Shown: in pieces, positions 9,324-20,410 of the stretch
Layout of the letters: the number at the start of each line of letters is the position of its first letter
How positions within the stretch are numbered: position 1 is the stretch's first letter
DNA from: Symsagittifera roscoffensis
Taxonomy: Eukaryota; Xenacoelomorpha; Acoela; Convolutidae
Reading direction: 5' to 3'
Length of the DNA: 27,500 nucleotides
Assembly (NCBI RefSeq): GCF_963678635.1
Contig: NW_026970671.1
Location: 122,501-150,000, forward strand
Notes under the pieces: model-generated
What the model was told of the DNA's origin: nothing
Seen by the model: the letters and a program-made list of their open reading frames with translations, nothing else
The model's database searches: none
Made by a program: the position numbers and the translations under genes

Positions 9324-10799
9324 TTAGGGTTAGGGTTAGGGTTAGGGTTAGGGTTAGGGTTAGGGTTAGGGTTAGGGTTAGGGTTAGGGTTAGGGTTAGG
9401 GTTAGGGTTAGGGTTAGGGTTAGGGTTAGGGTTAGGGTTAGGGTTAGGGTTAGGGTTAGGGTTAGGGTTAGGGTTAGGGTTAGGGTTAGGGTTAGGGTTA
9501 GGGTTAGGGTTAGGGTTAGGGTTAGGGTTAGGGTTAGGGTTAGGGTTAGGGTTAGGGTTAGGGTTAGGGTTAGGGTTAGGGTTAGGGTTAGGGTTAGGGT
9601 TAGGGTTAGGGTTAGGGTTAGGGTTAGGGTTAGGGTTAGGGTTAGGGTTAGGGTTAGGGTTAGGGTTAGGGTTAGGGTTAGGGTTAGGGTTAGGGTTAGG
9701 GTTAGGGTTAGGGTTAGGGTTAGGGTTAGGGTTAGGGTTAGGGTTAGGGTTAGGGTTAGGGTTAGGGTTAGGGTTAGGGTTAGGGTTAGGGTTAGGGTTA
9801 GGGTTAGGGTTAGGGTTAGGGTTAGGGTTAGGGTTAGGGTTAGGGTTAGGGTTAGGGTTAGGGTTAGGGTTAGGGTTAGGGTTAGGGTTAGGGTTAGGGT
9901 TAGGGTTAGGGTTAGGGTTAGGGTTAGGGTTAGGGTTAGGGTTAGGGTTAGGGTTAGGGTTAGGGTTAGGGTTAGGGTTAGGGTTAGGGTTAGGGTTAGG
10001 GTTAGGGTTAGGGTTAGGGTTAGGGTTAGGGTTAGGGTTAGGGTTAGGGTTAGGGTTAGGGTTAGGGTTAGGGTTAGGGTTAGGGTTAGGGTTAGGGTTA
10101 GGGTTAGGGTTAGGGTTAGGGTTAGGGTTAGGGTTAGGGTTAGGGTTAGGGTTAGGGTTAGGGTTAGGGTTAGGGTTAGGGTTAGGGTTAGGGTTAGGGT
10201 TAGGGTTAGGGTTAGGGTTAGGGTTAGGGTTAGGGTTAGGGTTAGGGTTAGGGTTAGGGTTAGGGTTAGGGTTAGGGTTAGGGTTAGGGTTAGGGTTAGG
10301 GTTAGGGTTAGGGTTAGGGTTAGGGTTAGGGTTAGGGTTAGGGTTAGGGTTAGGGTTAGGGTTAGGGTTAGGGTTAGGGTTAGGGTTAGGGTTAGGGTTA
10401 GGGTTAGGGTTAGGGTTAGGGTTAGGGTTAGGGTTAGGGTTAGGGTTAGGGTTAGGGTTAGGGTTAGGGTTAGGGTTAGGGTTAGGGTTAGGGTTAGGGT
10501 TAGGGTTAGGGTTAGGGTTAGGGTTAGGGTTAGGGTTAGGGTTAGGGTTAGGGTTAGGGTTAGGGTTAGGGTTAGGGTTAGGGTTAGGGTTAGGGTTAGG
10601 GTTAGGGTTAGGGTTAGGGTTAGGGTTAGGGTTAGGGTTAGGGTTAGGGTTAGGGTTAGGGTTAGGGTTAGGGTTAGGGTTAGGGTTAGGGTTAGGGTTA
10701 GGGTTAGGGTTAGGGTTAGGGTTAGGGTTAGGGTTAGGGTTAGGGTTAGGGTTAGGGTTAGGGTTAGGGTTAGGGTTAGGGTTAGGGTTAGGGTTAGGG
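9324..10799 (+). repeat. Telomeric TTAGGG array 2 (interstitial, 246 perfect repeats)
   Basis: 1,476 bp, exactly 246 TTAGGG units with no variant, between two family 1 elements. It starts and ends in register (TTA after the left element, GGG before the right one). Same orientation as the other arrays, so it is not a head-to-head telomere fusion. Frames of alternating Leu-Gly or Arg-Val across it are artefacts. Confidence 0.98.
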
Positions 10800-10817
10800 G
10801 CCTAGCCAGATCAATTT
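10800..10817 (+). repeat. Left terminal inverted repeat, family 1 copy 2
   Basis: Identical to 3006-3023 and directly after the last TTAGGG of array 2. Partner at 17632-17649. Confidence 0.75.
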
Positions 10818-10880
10818 TTGAGTAGGGAGGTTTTCAGAAATTGACTTGAGCAGGAATTTTTCCTACTCAAAAATTGATCT
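10808..10880. repeat. Foldback hairpin at left end of family 1 copy 2
   Basis: Same 19-bp perfect arms and 35-nt loop as at 3014-3086, with no change between copies. The AAATTGA-rich subterminal region follows at 10881-11092. Confidence 0.85.
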
Positions 10881-11092
10881 CAGAAATTGATCACCTATTT
10901 TACCTTCTCAGAAATTGATTTCAGAAATTGACTTTGGATTTAGGGTTGGGGTTGGGGCTAAAAAAAGTTAGAGTTTTTACAAAAATTGATCAGGGTGGCA
11001 AAATGCTGGAAAAGGGCCAGAAATCATTGGAAAGTGGTGCTTTTACCAGAAAACTACCAAAAAAGCAGTGAAACACCATAAATGAATTAAAA

Positions 11093-11714
11093 AGTTGGGG
11101 ATAAGATCAAAAACAACGAAATGGATTTAAATTTGGGTAAAATTAACGAAAATTAGGGGTAAACTATAAAAACAGCAAAAAAGTGCCCAAAAAACTAAAA
11201 TTCGGGGTAACCACCCAAAAGTTGGGGGTAAGGCCTAAATCGGGATGAAAATAGTTGGGAAAGGTTCCAGACACTAGAAAGTTGAGGGTAAGACAAAAAA
11301 CCACGAAATTGATATAAATTTGGGTATAAATAACGAAAGTTAGGGGTAAAATACAAAAACAGCAAAAAATTGCCCAAAACACTAAAATTAGGGGTAAGCC
11401 CCCAAAAGTTGGGGGTAAGGCCTAAAATGGGATGAAAATAGTTGGGAAAGGTTTCAGACACTAGAACGTTGAGGGTAAGACCAAAAACCACGAAATTGAT
11501 ATAAGTTTGGGTAAAAACAACGAAAAATAGGGGTAAAATATAAAAACAGCAAAAAAGTGCCCAAAACACTAAAATTGGGGGTAAGCCCCCAGAAGTGGGG
11601 GTAAGGCCTAAATTGGGATGAAAATAGTTGGGAAAGGTTCCAGAGACTAGAAAGTTGGGGGTAAGACAAAAAACCACGAAATTGGTATAAATTTGGGTAA
11701 AACTAACGAAAATT
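11093..11714 (+). repeat. 187-bp tandem repeats, family 1 copy 2
   Basis: Counterpart of 3299-3920 with the same unit number and scattered substitutions (for example TTAGGGG to TTCGGGG near 11203). The minus-strand open frames are compositional. Confidence 0.93.
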
Positions 11715-12500
11715 TGAAAATGACTTCTAGCCCCAAAAATCCCCAAATTGGGCTAAATTAGCCGTGAAACACTATGATTTGCCCCAAAACATCCCAAATC
11801 ACCGGAAAACCTAGAAAACGCAAGATTTTGGCACAAAATCATGTAAAAAATACTTAAAAATACCAAGTTTATTTCTAGCCCTAAAAACCTCAAAAAATGA
11901 CTTCCAACCCCAAAAATCCTCAAAAGTGACCAAAATATACGGAAAACAATGAGATTAACCCTAAAACGCAGAATATACCCAGAAATTCCAGAAAACACTT
12001 GAAAATGACCTAGAGTCCTCAAAAAGTGACTAAAAACTGACAAAATTGGCTCTAGCCCTAAAAATCTCAAAAAATGACTTCTAACCCCAAAAATCCTCAA
12101 ATTGGGCTAAATTAGCCGTGAAACACTATGATTTGCCCCAAAACATCCCAAATCACGGGAAAATCTAGAAAACGCAAGAATTTGGCCCAAAATCATGTAA
12201 AAAAAAACATTTAAAATTGCCAAGTTTTTTTCTAGCCCTTAAAACCTCAAAAAATGACTTCTAAACCCAAAAATCCCCAAAAGTGACTGAAATTTACGGA
12301 AAACAATGAGATTGACCTTAAAACGCAGAACATACCCAGAAAACCCAGAAAACACTTGGAATTGACCTAGAATCCTTCAAAAAGACTAAAGACTGACAAA
12401 ATTGGCTCTAGCCCTAAAAATCTCAAAAAATGACTTCTAACCCCAAAATCTCCAAATTGGGCTAAATTAGCCTTGAAACACTACGATTTGCCCCAGAACA
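11715..12500 (+). repeat. 355-bp tandem repeats, family 1 copy 2
   Basis: Counterpart of 3921-4706 with identical unit structure and only a few substitutions (for example near 11905 and 12015). Confidence 0.92.
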
Positions 12501-15500
12501 AACTTTCTTTTTACAATCTGATACTAAGAAAATTACTTTTGTGCCGACAGGGAACACTTTAAACACGAAATTACACAAGGATTTAATTGCTCAGATTTTG
12601 GTAAATGGCTTTCTCCTTAAGAAACCTAAATTTATGAAAATTGTTTTTGTTTGAGTTTCAATATAGAACCATATATGTGCTTATCAGACTTGTCAGGGCC
12701 GGGAGGAGTCATTGAGCGTACATTCAGACAATTACAACGTCGTTTTCAGAGGAAAGTTTTTTTGCAATGGCTCAAAAATCACAAAATTACTTGATTTCTT
12801 CTTAAAAACCCATTTTTGATCAGTTTTCCTCCTCTGGATCTCTATATAGGTCTTTTTTCGTGTTTAATGGTAATCTGAGACCACAATAGCGTCAATGAGC
12901 TTCGCTGCAGACAAAAATATCAAAGCTGTATAGGGAAAATTGTTTATCTGAATCGAAGTTAGTATTCACTTTAAAAAAAAAAAAAACAAGTGTAATGAAC
13001 TTTGGTTAAACATTTTTTTCTCTCATGAAACTTTCATTTTACTGCTCGATTCTAGGGAAAGAACTTTCGCGCCGACAGGGAACACTTTAAACACGAAAAT
13101 ACACAATTGTTTAATTGCTCAGAACTTGGTAACTGGCTTTCTCCTTAAGAAACCTAACTTTATGATTTTTTTTTTTTTAGCTTCAATATAGAACTATATA
13201 TGTACTTATCAGACTTGTCAGGGCCGGGAGGAGTCATTGAGCGTACATTCAGACAATTACAACGTCGTTTTCAGAGGAAAGTTTTTTTCGAATGGCTCAA
13301 AAATCACAAAATTACTCGATTTCTTCTTGAAAACCCATTTTTGATCAGTTTTCTTCCTCTGGATCTCTATATAGGTCTTTTTTCGAGTTTATTGGTAATC
13401 TGAGACCACAATAGCGTCAGTGAGCTTCGTTGCAGACAAAAATATTAAAGTTATATATGGAAAATTGTTTATCTAAATCAAAGTTTGTTATAACTATATA
13501 AATTGATAAAAAAACACAAGTGTATTGAACTTCGATTAAACATTTTTTTCTCTCATAAGACTTTCATTTTACTGTCTGATACTAAAAAAAGTACTTGTAT
13601 GCCGACAGGGATCACTTTAAATAGGAAAATATACGATGATTTAATTGCTCAGATTTTGGTAACTGGCTTTCTCCTTAAGAAACCTAATTTCATGAATATT
13701 GTTTTTATTTGAGCTTCAATATAGAACCAGATATGTGTTTATCAGACTTGTCAGGGCCGGGAAGAGTCATTGAGCGTACATTCGGACAATAACAATGTCA
13801 ATTCAGTAGGAAGGTTTTTTGAAATGGCTCAAAAATTGTCAAATTGTTCAAATTTTTTTTGAAAACCCATTTTTTGATCAGTTTTTTCCCTCTGGATCTC
13901 TATATAGGTACTTTTCTGAGTTTATCGGTAACCTGAGACCAATATAACGTCAATGATCTTCGTTGCAGACAAAAATATCAAAGTTACATGCGGAAAATTG
14001 TTTATCTAAAATGAAGTTAGTATTTACTTTATAAATCAATAAAAAAACACAAGTATAATGAACTTCGGTTAAACATTTTTTTCTCTCATAAAACTTTATT
14101 TTTATTGTCTGATTTTAAGCATAGTAATTTTTTGCCGCCATGGAACACTTTAGTTACAAAAGTATAAGATGATTTAATTGCTCAGAACTTGGTAACTGGA
14201 TTTCTCCTTAAGCAACCTAATTTTGTGAACATTGTTTTTTCTTGAGCTTCAGTATAGAACCATATATTTGTTTATCAGAGCTGTAAGGGCCGGAAAGAGT
14301 CAATGAGCGTACAGTCGGACAATAATAACGTCATTTCAAGATGAAAGTTTTTTTGAAATGACTCAAAATCACCAAATTACAAGATTTTTTTCTTAAAAGT
14401 CCATTTTTTTTATCAGTTTTTTCCCTCTGGATCTCTATAGAGATCATTCATTGAGTTTATCGGTGATCTGAGACCAAAATGACGTCCATGAGCTTCACTG
14501 CAGATAAAAATATCAAGGTTATATAGGGAAAATTGTTTATCTAAATCGAAGTTAGTATTCACTTTATAAATTTAAAAAAAAACACAAGTGTAATGAACTT
14601 CGGTTAAACACTTTTTTCTCTCGTAAAACTTTAATTTTACTGTCTGATACTAAGCATAGTACTTTTGTGCCGACAGAGAACACTTTAAATACGAAGATAT
14701 AAATTGATTAATTTGCTCAGAACTTGGTAACTGGCTTTCTCCTTAAAAAAACTCAATTTTATGAACCTTGTTTTTTTTTAGCTTTAATTTAGTACCATAT
14801 ATTTGTTTATCAGAGCTGTCAGGGCCGGAAAGAGTCATTGAGCGTACATTTGGACAATAAAAACGTCATTTCAAGAGGAAAGTTTTTTTGAAATAGCTCA
14901 AAAACCACCAAATTACTCTATTTCTTCCTAAAAACCCGTTTTTTTATCATTTTTTTTCCTCTGGGTCTCTATATAGGTCCTTTTTTGAATTTATTGGTAA
15001 TCTGAGACCAAGAAAGCCTCAATGAGCTTCGTTGCAAACAAAAATATCAAAGTTATATAGGGAAAAATGTTCGTCTAAATCGAAGTTAGTATTCATTTTA
15101 TAAAATAATACAAAAACACAAGTGTAATGAACTTCGGTTAAAAATTTTTTTTCTCCCTTAAAACTAAAATTTTACTCTCTGATACTAAGCATAGTAATAG
15201 TGTGCCGACAGAGAAAACTTTAAAGACGAAATAATACGACGATTTAACTGCTCAGAACTTGGTAACTGGATTTCTCCTTAAGCAACCTAATTTTGTGAAC
15301 ATTGTTTTTTCTTGAGCTTCAGTATAGAACCATATATTTGTTTATCAGAGTTGAAAGGGCCGGAAAGAGTCAATGAGCGTACATTCGGACAATAAAAACG
15401 TCATTTCAACAGGAAAATTTTTTTGAAATGGCTCAAAAACCACCAAATTACTCGATTTCTTCCTAAAAACCCGTTTTCTGATCAATTTTTCCCCTCTGGG

Positions 15501-15707
15501 TCTCCATATAGTTCCTTTTTTGAGTTTATTGGTAATCTGAGACCAAGATAGCGTTAATGAGCTTCGATGCAGACAAAAATATCAAAGTTATATAGGGAAA
15601 ACTGTCTTTCTAAATCGAAGTTAGTATTCACTTTATAAAATAATAAAAAAAAACACGTGTAATGAACTTCGGTTAAACATTTTTTTTTCTCTCATAAAAC
15701 TTTAGTT
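12501..15707 (+). repeat. About 530-bp tandem repeats (6 units), family 1 copy 2
   Basis: Core AGGGCCGG at 12695, 13220, 13753, 14286, 14821 and 15356 (periods 525, 533, 533, 535, 535). Units 1, 2, 5 and 6 match units 1, 2, 4 and 5 of copy 1. Units 3 and 4 have no full counterpart there; only the head of unit 3 survives in copy 1. Most units contain stops in both small reading-frame modules, for example TAA TAC in the head of unit 6. Confidence 0.95.
13200..13403 (+). pseudogene. Short reading frame in 530-bp unit 2 of copy 2
   Basis: 67 codons from ATG, identical in sequence to the frame at 5405-5608. The following units lack it because of stops and indels, so it is probably a relic or chance frame. 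Confidence 0.2.
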
Positions 15708-15917
15708 TAACTACCTGACACTATGCATATCACGTCTCTGCAGACAGAGAACATTTTAAATTCAAAATTTTACGATTATTTGGTTGCTTACCACTTTGCA
15801 AATAACTTTTCACCTGAGAAATCAGACAATTTTTTTTATGATCAGATTTTACTTTCTATTGACTCTGATGTTACATATGTGGTTGAAAACCAATGTTTTT
15901 ATACTCACTAGGTTAGC
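15708..15917 (+). pseudogene. Degenerate last 530-bp unit with 62-codon frame, copy 2
   Basis: Counterpart of 7381-7590, with frame 15723-15911 (ATG to TAG). Three differences from copy 1 in 189 bp: a silent TTG/CTG, ACT to ATT, and CAA to CAC before the stop. That is too few to test for selection. Confidence 0.3.
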
Positions 15918-16009
15918 AACTATCCCAATGTAGCCAGATGATCCGTTTTTGAAGCTAAACGCAGCTACATGCTCTGAAACTGTCCACTTTAATTTTTTCG
16001 TTACTTTAC

Positions 16010-16945
16010 CTTATATACGTTTTTTCATGTCAAAACTTAAGCCCAAATAAGAAGTTTTTTTTACTTTTCTGATAATAGCGAGTAGAGGGTAGCAACTACA
16101 GCGTTATTTGAGTCCATATGCAAAAAATTAGCGAAATTAATTGAATATTTAAAGAAAAACGCAAAATTGAGCCAAAAAAAATCAAGGAACGCCCCAAACC
16201 CAACTTTTTTTCTTTAGCTAAAATCGAATTTCTCAAAGAATTTTATTTCAAATTTAGATTTTATAGGCTCATTGGAAACCTTTAACCAATCCCTTTATAG
16301 CCAAACTATAGCGAAAGAAGGAAACAATGGTTGAGATTCTAACCCTAGGTCATTTCTTAACCCTAAAAAAAACTTCTGCTCAAAAAAGTTTTTTTTGTCC
16401 TTTTTGGGACGTTTTTTCTTGTTTTGGACAACTTTTACGCAAAAACTCCAAATGAACCTCCCATAGTATTGTTTTTTGGTTTGTATTCATTGATTCAAGC
16501 CATACAATTGAATCAAAAAACATCATTAAAAGGATTTTTTCATGAAAAATCATTTTTTTTATTGTACGTTTTTTTCATGTTGAAAATTAAGCCCAAATAA
16601 AAAGCCATTTTTTTAATTTTCTGATAATAGCGAGTATAGGGCAGCAACTCCAGCTTCATATGAGTCCGTATGCAAAAAATCAGCGAAAATAACCGAATAT
16701 TCAGAGAAAAACGCAAAATTGAGCCAAAAAAATCAATGAAACGCCCCAAACCTAACTTTTTTGCTTTGGCTCAAAATCAAATTTCTCAAAGAATTTTTTT
16801 TCAAATTTAGATTTTATAGGCTCATTGGAAACCTCTAACCAAACCCTTTATAGCCAAACTATAGAAAAAGAAGGAAATAATGGTTGAGTTTCTAACCCTA
16901 GGTCATTTCCTAACCCTAAAAAAAAACTTTCTGCTCAAAAATTGA
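16010..16945 (+). repeat. Pair of about 554-bp diverged direct repeats, family 1 copy 2
   Basis: Counterpart of 7683-8620 at an offset of 8,326-8,327 bp. Landmarks at 16068 and 16620 (period 552). The 15918-16009 spacer before it holds no recognisable feature. Confidence 0.85.
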
Positions 16946-17631
16946 CTTTTTGCGGGCGTTTTTGAAAAATGTCTATTTTGACCCAAAAAAAAATGTCCAA
17001 TCCAAGAAATGACTTCACCATCGTGTTCCTCGTCGAAAATTAGGTATAATAGAGTTTGTAAACTAAGAATCTTCTTATGAACTTTTCTTGTGGTCAATCC
17101 GTTCCGTCCAGGTCGGGTTGTCAGAGTTACTACACTTAACTACCCATTTTTTGAAAAGGTTTGGAAAGTTAGCCCTAACTTTTTTTTTTTAGTTTAGCTA
17201 GCTTCCTTTGCCCAAGAAACGCTCAACGATACCTCAATTTTTAAAATTGGTCAATTTTTCACTGAAATACAGCTTTTTTAGTTTTGGGTTTGGGCCAAAA
17301 ATCACAAACTTCACTTTTTTGTCCAAAAATCAAAAAGTACTGTTAGGTTTGGGCTTTTTTTGATATCGTTGGAAAGAACATGAGCAGAGGTTGCCGGAAA
17401 AGTTAAAAAAAAGCCCAAAACTAACTTTTAAGTATGTTTTCCAAACCGACAAAAAAGCCTCAAAAATTGACTTTTGCCCAAACCTAACTTTTTCTAGCCG
17501 TTTTTTTCGAAGTTTTTTTCATTAGGGTGTCTTACTATTGCCTCAAATGCTCAAAACACTAATCCCCGAAGTTCTAGGAGCTCGGAAACCCTCTGAGCCA
17601 TTGCCATAAAAAGTGGTTGTTCCACCCTCAT
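16946..17631 (+). other. Right arm of family 1 copy 2
   Basis: Counterpart of 8621-9305 with the same landmark order and no gene. Few substitutions (for example GACTACCC to AACTACCC near 17139). Confidence 0.6.
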
Positions 17632-17649
17632 AAATTGACTTGGCTAGGC
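17632..17649 (-). repeat. Right terminal inverted repeat, family 1 copy 2
   Basis: Identical to 9306-9323 and immediately followed by TTAGGG of array 3. Confidence 0.75.
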
Positions 17650-18447
17650 TTAGGGTTAGGGTTAGGGTTAGGGTTAGGGTTAGGGTTAGGGTTAGGGTTA
17701 GGGTTAGGGTTAGGGTTAGGGTTAGGGTTAGGGTTAGGGTTAGGGTTAGGGTTAGGGTTAGGGTTAGGGTTAGGGTTAGGGTTAGGGTTAGGGTTAGGGT
17801 TAGGGTTAGGGTTAGGGTTAGGGTTAGGGTTAGGGTTAGGGTTAGGGTTAGGGTTAGGGTTAGGGTTAGGGTTAGGGTTAGGGTTAGGGTTAGGGTTAGG
17901 GTTAGGGTTAGGGTTAGGGTTAGGGTTAGGGTTAGGGTTAGGGTTAGGGTTAGGGTTAGGGTTAGGGTTAGGGTTAGGGTTAGGGTTAGGGTTAGGGTTA
18001 GGGTTAGGGTTAGGGTTAGGGTTAGGGTTAGGGTTAGGGTTAGGGTTAGGGTTAGGGTTAGGGTTAGGGTTAGGGTTAGGGTTAGGGTTAGGGTTAGGGT
18101 TAGGGTTAGGGTTAGGGTTAGGGTTAGGGTTAGGGTTAGGGTTAGGGTTAGGGTTAGGGTTAGGGTTAGGGTTAGGGTTAGGGTTAGGGTTAGGGTTAGG
18201 GTTAGGGTTAGGGTTAGGGTTAGGGTTAGGGTTAGGGTTAGGGTTAGGGTTAGGGTTAGGGTTAGGGTTAGGGTTAGGGTTAGGGTTAGGGTTAGGGTTA
18301 GGGTTAGGGTTAGGGTTAGGGTTAGGGTTAGGGTTAGGGTTAGGGTTAGGGTTAGGGTTAGGGTTAGGGTTAGGGTTAGGGTTAGGGTTAGGGTTAGGGT
18401 TAGGGTTAGGGTTAGGGTTAGGGTTAGGGTTAGGGTTAGGGTTAGGG

Positions 18448-18488
<41 letters not shown>

Positions 18489-20148
18489 GGTTAGGGTTAG
18501 GGTTAGGGTTAGGGTTAGGGTTAGGGTTAGGGTTAGGGTTAGGGTTAGGGTTAGGGTTAGGGTTAGGGTTAGGGTTAGGGTTAGGGTTAGGGTTAGGGTT
18601 AGGGTTAGGGTTAGGGTTAGGGTTAGGGTTAGGGTTAGGGTTAGGGTTAGGGTTAGGGTTAGGGTTAGGGTTAGGGTTAGGGTTAGGGTTAGGGTTAGGG
18701 TTAGGGTTAGGGTTAGGTTAGGGTTAGGGTTAGGGTTAGGGTTAGGGTTAGGGTTAGGGTTAGGGTTAGGGTTAGGGTTAGGGTTAGGGTTAGGGTTAGG
18801 GTTAGGGTTAGGGTTAGGTTAGGGTTAGGGTTAGGGTTAGGGTTAGGGTTAGGGTTAGGGTTAGGGTTAGGGTTAGGGTTAGGGTTAGGGTTAGGGTTAG
18901 GGTTAGGGTTAGGGTTAGGGTTAGGGTTAGGGTTAGGGTTAGGGTTAGGGTTAGGGTTAGGGTTAGGGTTAGGGTTAGGGTTAGGGTTAGGGTTAGGTTA
19001 GGGTTAGGGTTAGGGTTAGGGTTAGGGTTAGGGTTAGGGTTAGGGTTAGGGTTAGGGTTAGGGTTAGGGTTAGGGTTAGGGTTAGGGTTAGGGTTAGGGT
19101 TGGTTAGGGTTAGGGTTAGGGGTTAGGGTTAGGGGTTGGGTTAGGGTTAGGGTTAGGGTTAGGGTTAGGGTTAGGGGGTTAGGGTTAGGGTTAGGGTGTA
19201 GGGTTAGGGTTAGGTTAGGGTTAGGGTTAGGGTTAGGGTTAGGGTTAGGGTTAGGGTTAGGGTTAGGGTTAGGGTTAGGGTTAGGGTTAGGGTTAGGGTT
19301 AGGGTTAGGGTTAGGGTAGGGTTAGGGTTAGGGTTAGGGTTAGGGTTAGGGTTAGGGTTAGGGTTAGGGTTAGGGTTAGGGTTAGGGTTAGGGTTAGGGT
19401 TAGGGTTAGGGTTAGGGTTAGGGTTAGGGTTAGGGTTAGGGTTAGGGTTAGGGTTAGGGTTAGGGTTAGGGTTAGGGTTAGGGTTAGGGTTAGGGTTAGG
19501 GTTAGGGTAGGGTTAGGGTTAGGGTTAGGGTTAGGGTTAGGGTTAGGGTTAGGGTTAGGGTTAGGGTTAGGGTTAGGGTTAGGGTTAGGGTTAGGGTTAG
19601 GGTTAGGGTTAGGGTTAGGGTTAGGGTTAGGGTTAGGGTTAGGGTTAGGGTTAGGGTTAGGGTTAGGGTTAGGGTTAGGGTTAGGGTTAGGGTTAGGGTT
19701 AGGGTTAGGGTTAGGGTTAGGGTTAGGGTTAGGGTTAGGGTTAGGGTTAGGGTTAGGGTTAGGGTTAGGGTTAGGGTTAGGGTTAGGGTTAGGGTTAGGG
19801 TTAGGGTTAGGGTTAGGGTTAGGGTTAGGGTTAGGGTTAGGGTTAGGGTTAGGGTTAGGGTTAGGGTTAGGGTTAGGGTTAGGGTTAGGGTTAGGGTTAG
19901 GGTTAGGGTTAGGGTTAGGGTTAGGGTTAGGGTTAGGGTTAGGGTTAGGGTTAGGGTTAGGGTTAGGGTTAGGGTTAGGGTTAGGGTTAGGGTTAGGGTT
20001 AGGGTTAGGGTTAGGGTTAGGGTTAGGGTTAGGGTTAGGGTTAGGGTTAGGGTTAGGGTTAGGGTTAGGGTTAGGGTTAGGGTTAGGGTTAGGGTTAGGG
20101 TTAGGGTTAGGGTTAGGGTTAGGGTTAGGGTTAGGGTTAGGGTTAGGG
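17650..20148 (+). repeat. Telomeric TTAGGG array 3 with a degenerate centre
   Basis: 2,499 bp. The first 136 units (17650-18465) and last 106 units (19513-20148) are perfect. Between them lie about 13 variant units: TTTAGGG at 18466; TTAGG at about 18713, 18814, 18993 and 19211; TTGG, TTAGGGG, TTGGG and TTAGGGGG between 19100 and 19178; TGTAGGG near 19197; TAGGG at about 19317 and 19508. The variants are densest at 19100-19215 and thin out on both sides. The array separates the two element families. Confidence 0.97.
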
Positions 20149-20176
20149 CCTTGCTCAAGGGGACTTTTCCGTTACT
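20149..20176 (+). repeat. Left terminal inverted repeat, family 2
   Basis: Starts CCTTGCTCAAGGGGACTTTT right after TTAGGG. The right end, read on the minus strand, starts CCCTGATCAGAGGGACTTTT. Four mismatches in 28 bases, none in the inner 17 (GGGACTTTTCCGTTACT). Confidence 0.8.
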
Positions 20177-20201
20177 CGGAAACGGAAAAGTCCCCTGAGC
20201 A
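20152..20201. repeat. Foldback hairpin at left end of family 2
   Basis: 20152-20173 pairs with 20181-20201 (AACGGAAAAGTCCCCTGAGC plus one base) with a single unpaired A and a 7-nt loop (ACTCGGA). The terminal sequence is thus followed at once by its own inverted copy, as in family 1. It begins three bases from the telomere array. Confidence 0.9.
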
Positions 20202-20302
20202 GTGTGATTTAAGTAACGGAAAAGTCCCCCGGAAAAGACCCCGGTACCGGAAAAGTCCCCTCACACCCGGAAAAGTCCCCTTAGTAACGTAAAAGTCCCT
20301 TT
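20181..20302 (+). repeat. Cluster of CGGAAAAGTCCC subterminal motifs, left
   Basis: Direct copies at about 20183, 20217, 20230 (GACCCC variant), 20247, 20267 and 20288 (CGTAAAAG variant), spaced 13-34 bp. Each is the inner part of the family 2 inverted repeat. Further copies sit in the right arm (26379, 26761 as a variant, 26927). A cluster of end motifs is what a recombinase or other end-binding protein would use. Confidence 0.85.
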
Positions 20303-20410
20303 GATCAGTTTTAGGTAAAATTAACCCCCAAAAAGCCAAAAACAACATTAAAGGTTACTTTTTGAGATCAATTTTACCAAAATAAGGGTTAAATTACCTA
20401 AATCTTGATC
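20303..20410. repeat. Long imperfect inverted repeat, family 2 left arm
   Basis: GATCA, then TTTTAGGTAAAATTAACCC (20303-20330) faces GGGTTAAATTACCTAAAT, then TTGATC (20386-20410). The arms match apart from a few substitutions and one or two length changes. Between them, near 20370, is GAGATCAATTTTACC, close to the inverted form of the family 1 subterminal text AAAATTGATCTC. No gene. Confidence 0.65.

Larger units (their letters stand above)
10800..17649 (+). mobile_element. Family 1 telomere-embedded element, copy 2
   Basis: A 6,850-bp near-copy of 3006-9323 with the same ends, hairpin, repeat order and right arm. In the first 2.1 kb I count about a dozen substitutions and no length change against copy 1. 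The last 1.7 kb differs by about ten. The extra 532 bp is one more 530-bp unit. High identity with a different unit number points to recent duplication followed by unequal exchange inside the array. Confidence 0.5.

Noticed and set aside
9291-10825. Long open frames of alternating Leu-Gly or Arg-Val (also 17617-18822, and Leu-Thr on the minus strand at 19502-20158)
   Set aside because: They are simply TTAGGG repeats read as codons: a 6-bp repeat without a stop in that frame is open for its whole length.
13503-13712. 69-codon frame across the start of a 530-bp unit
   Set aside because: It has no ATG at its 5' end (it starts at TTG), it crosses a unit boundary, and the equivalent frame is interrupted in other units.
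1-20148. Telomere-telomere fusion as the source of the interstitial arrays
   Set aside because: End-to-end fusion gives head-to-head TTAGGG/CCCTAA junctions; all four arrays here have the same orientation.
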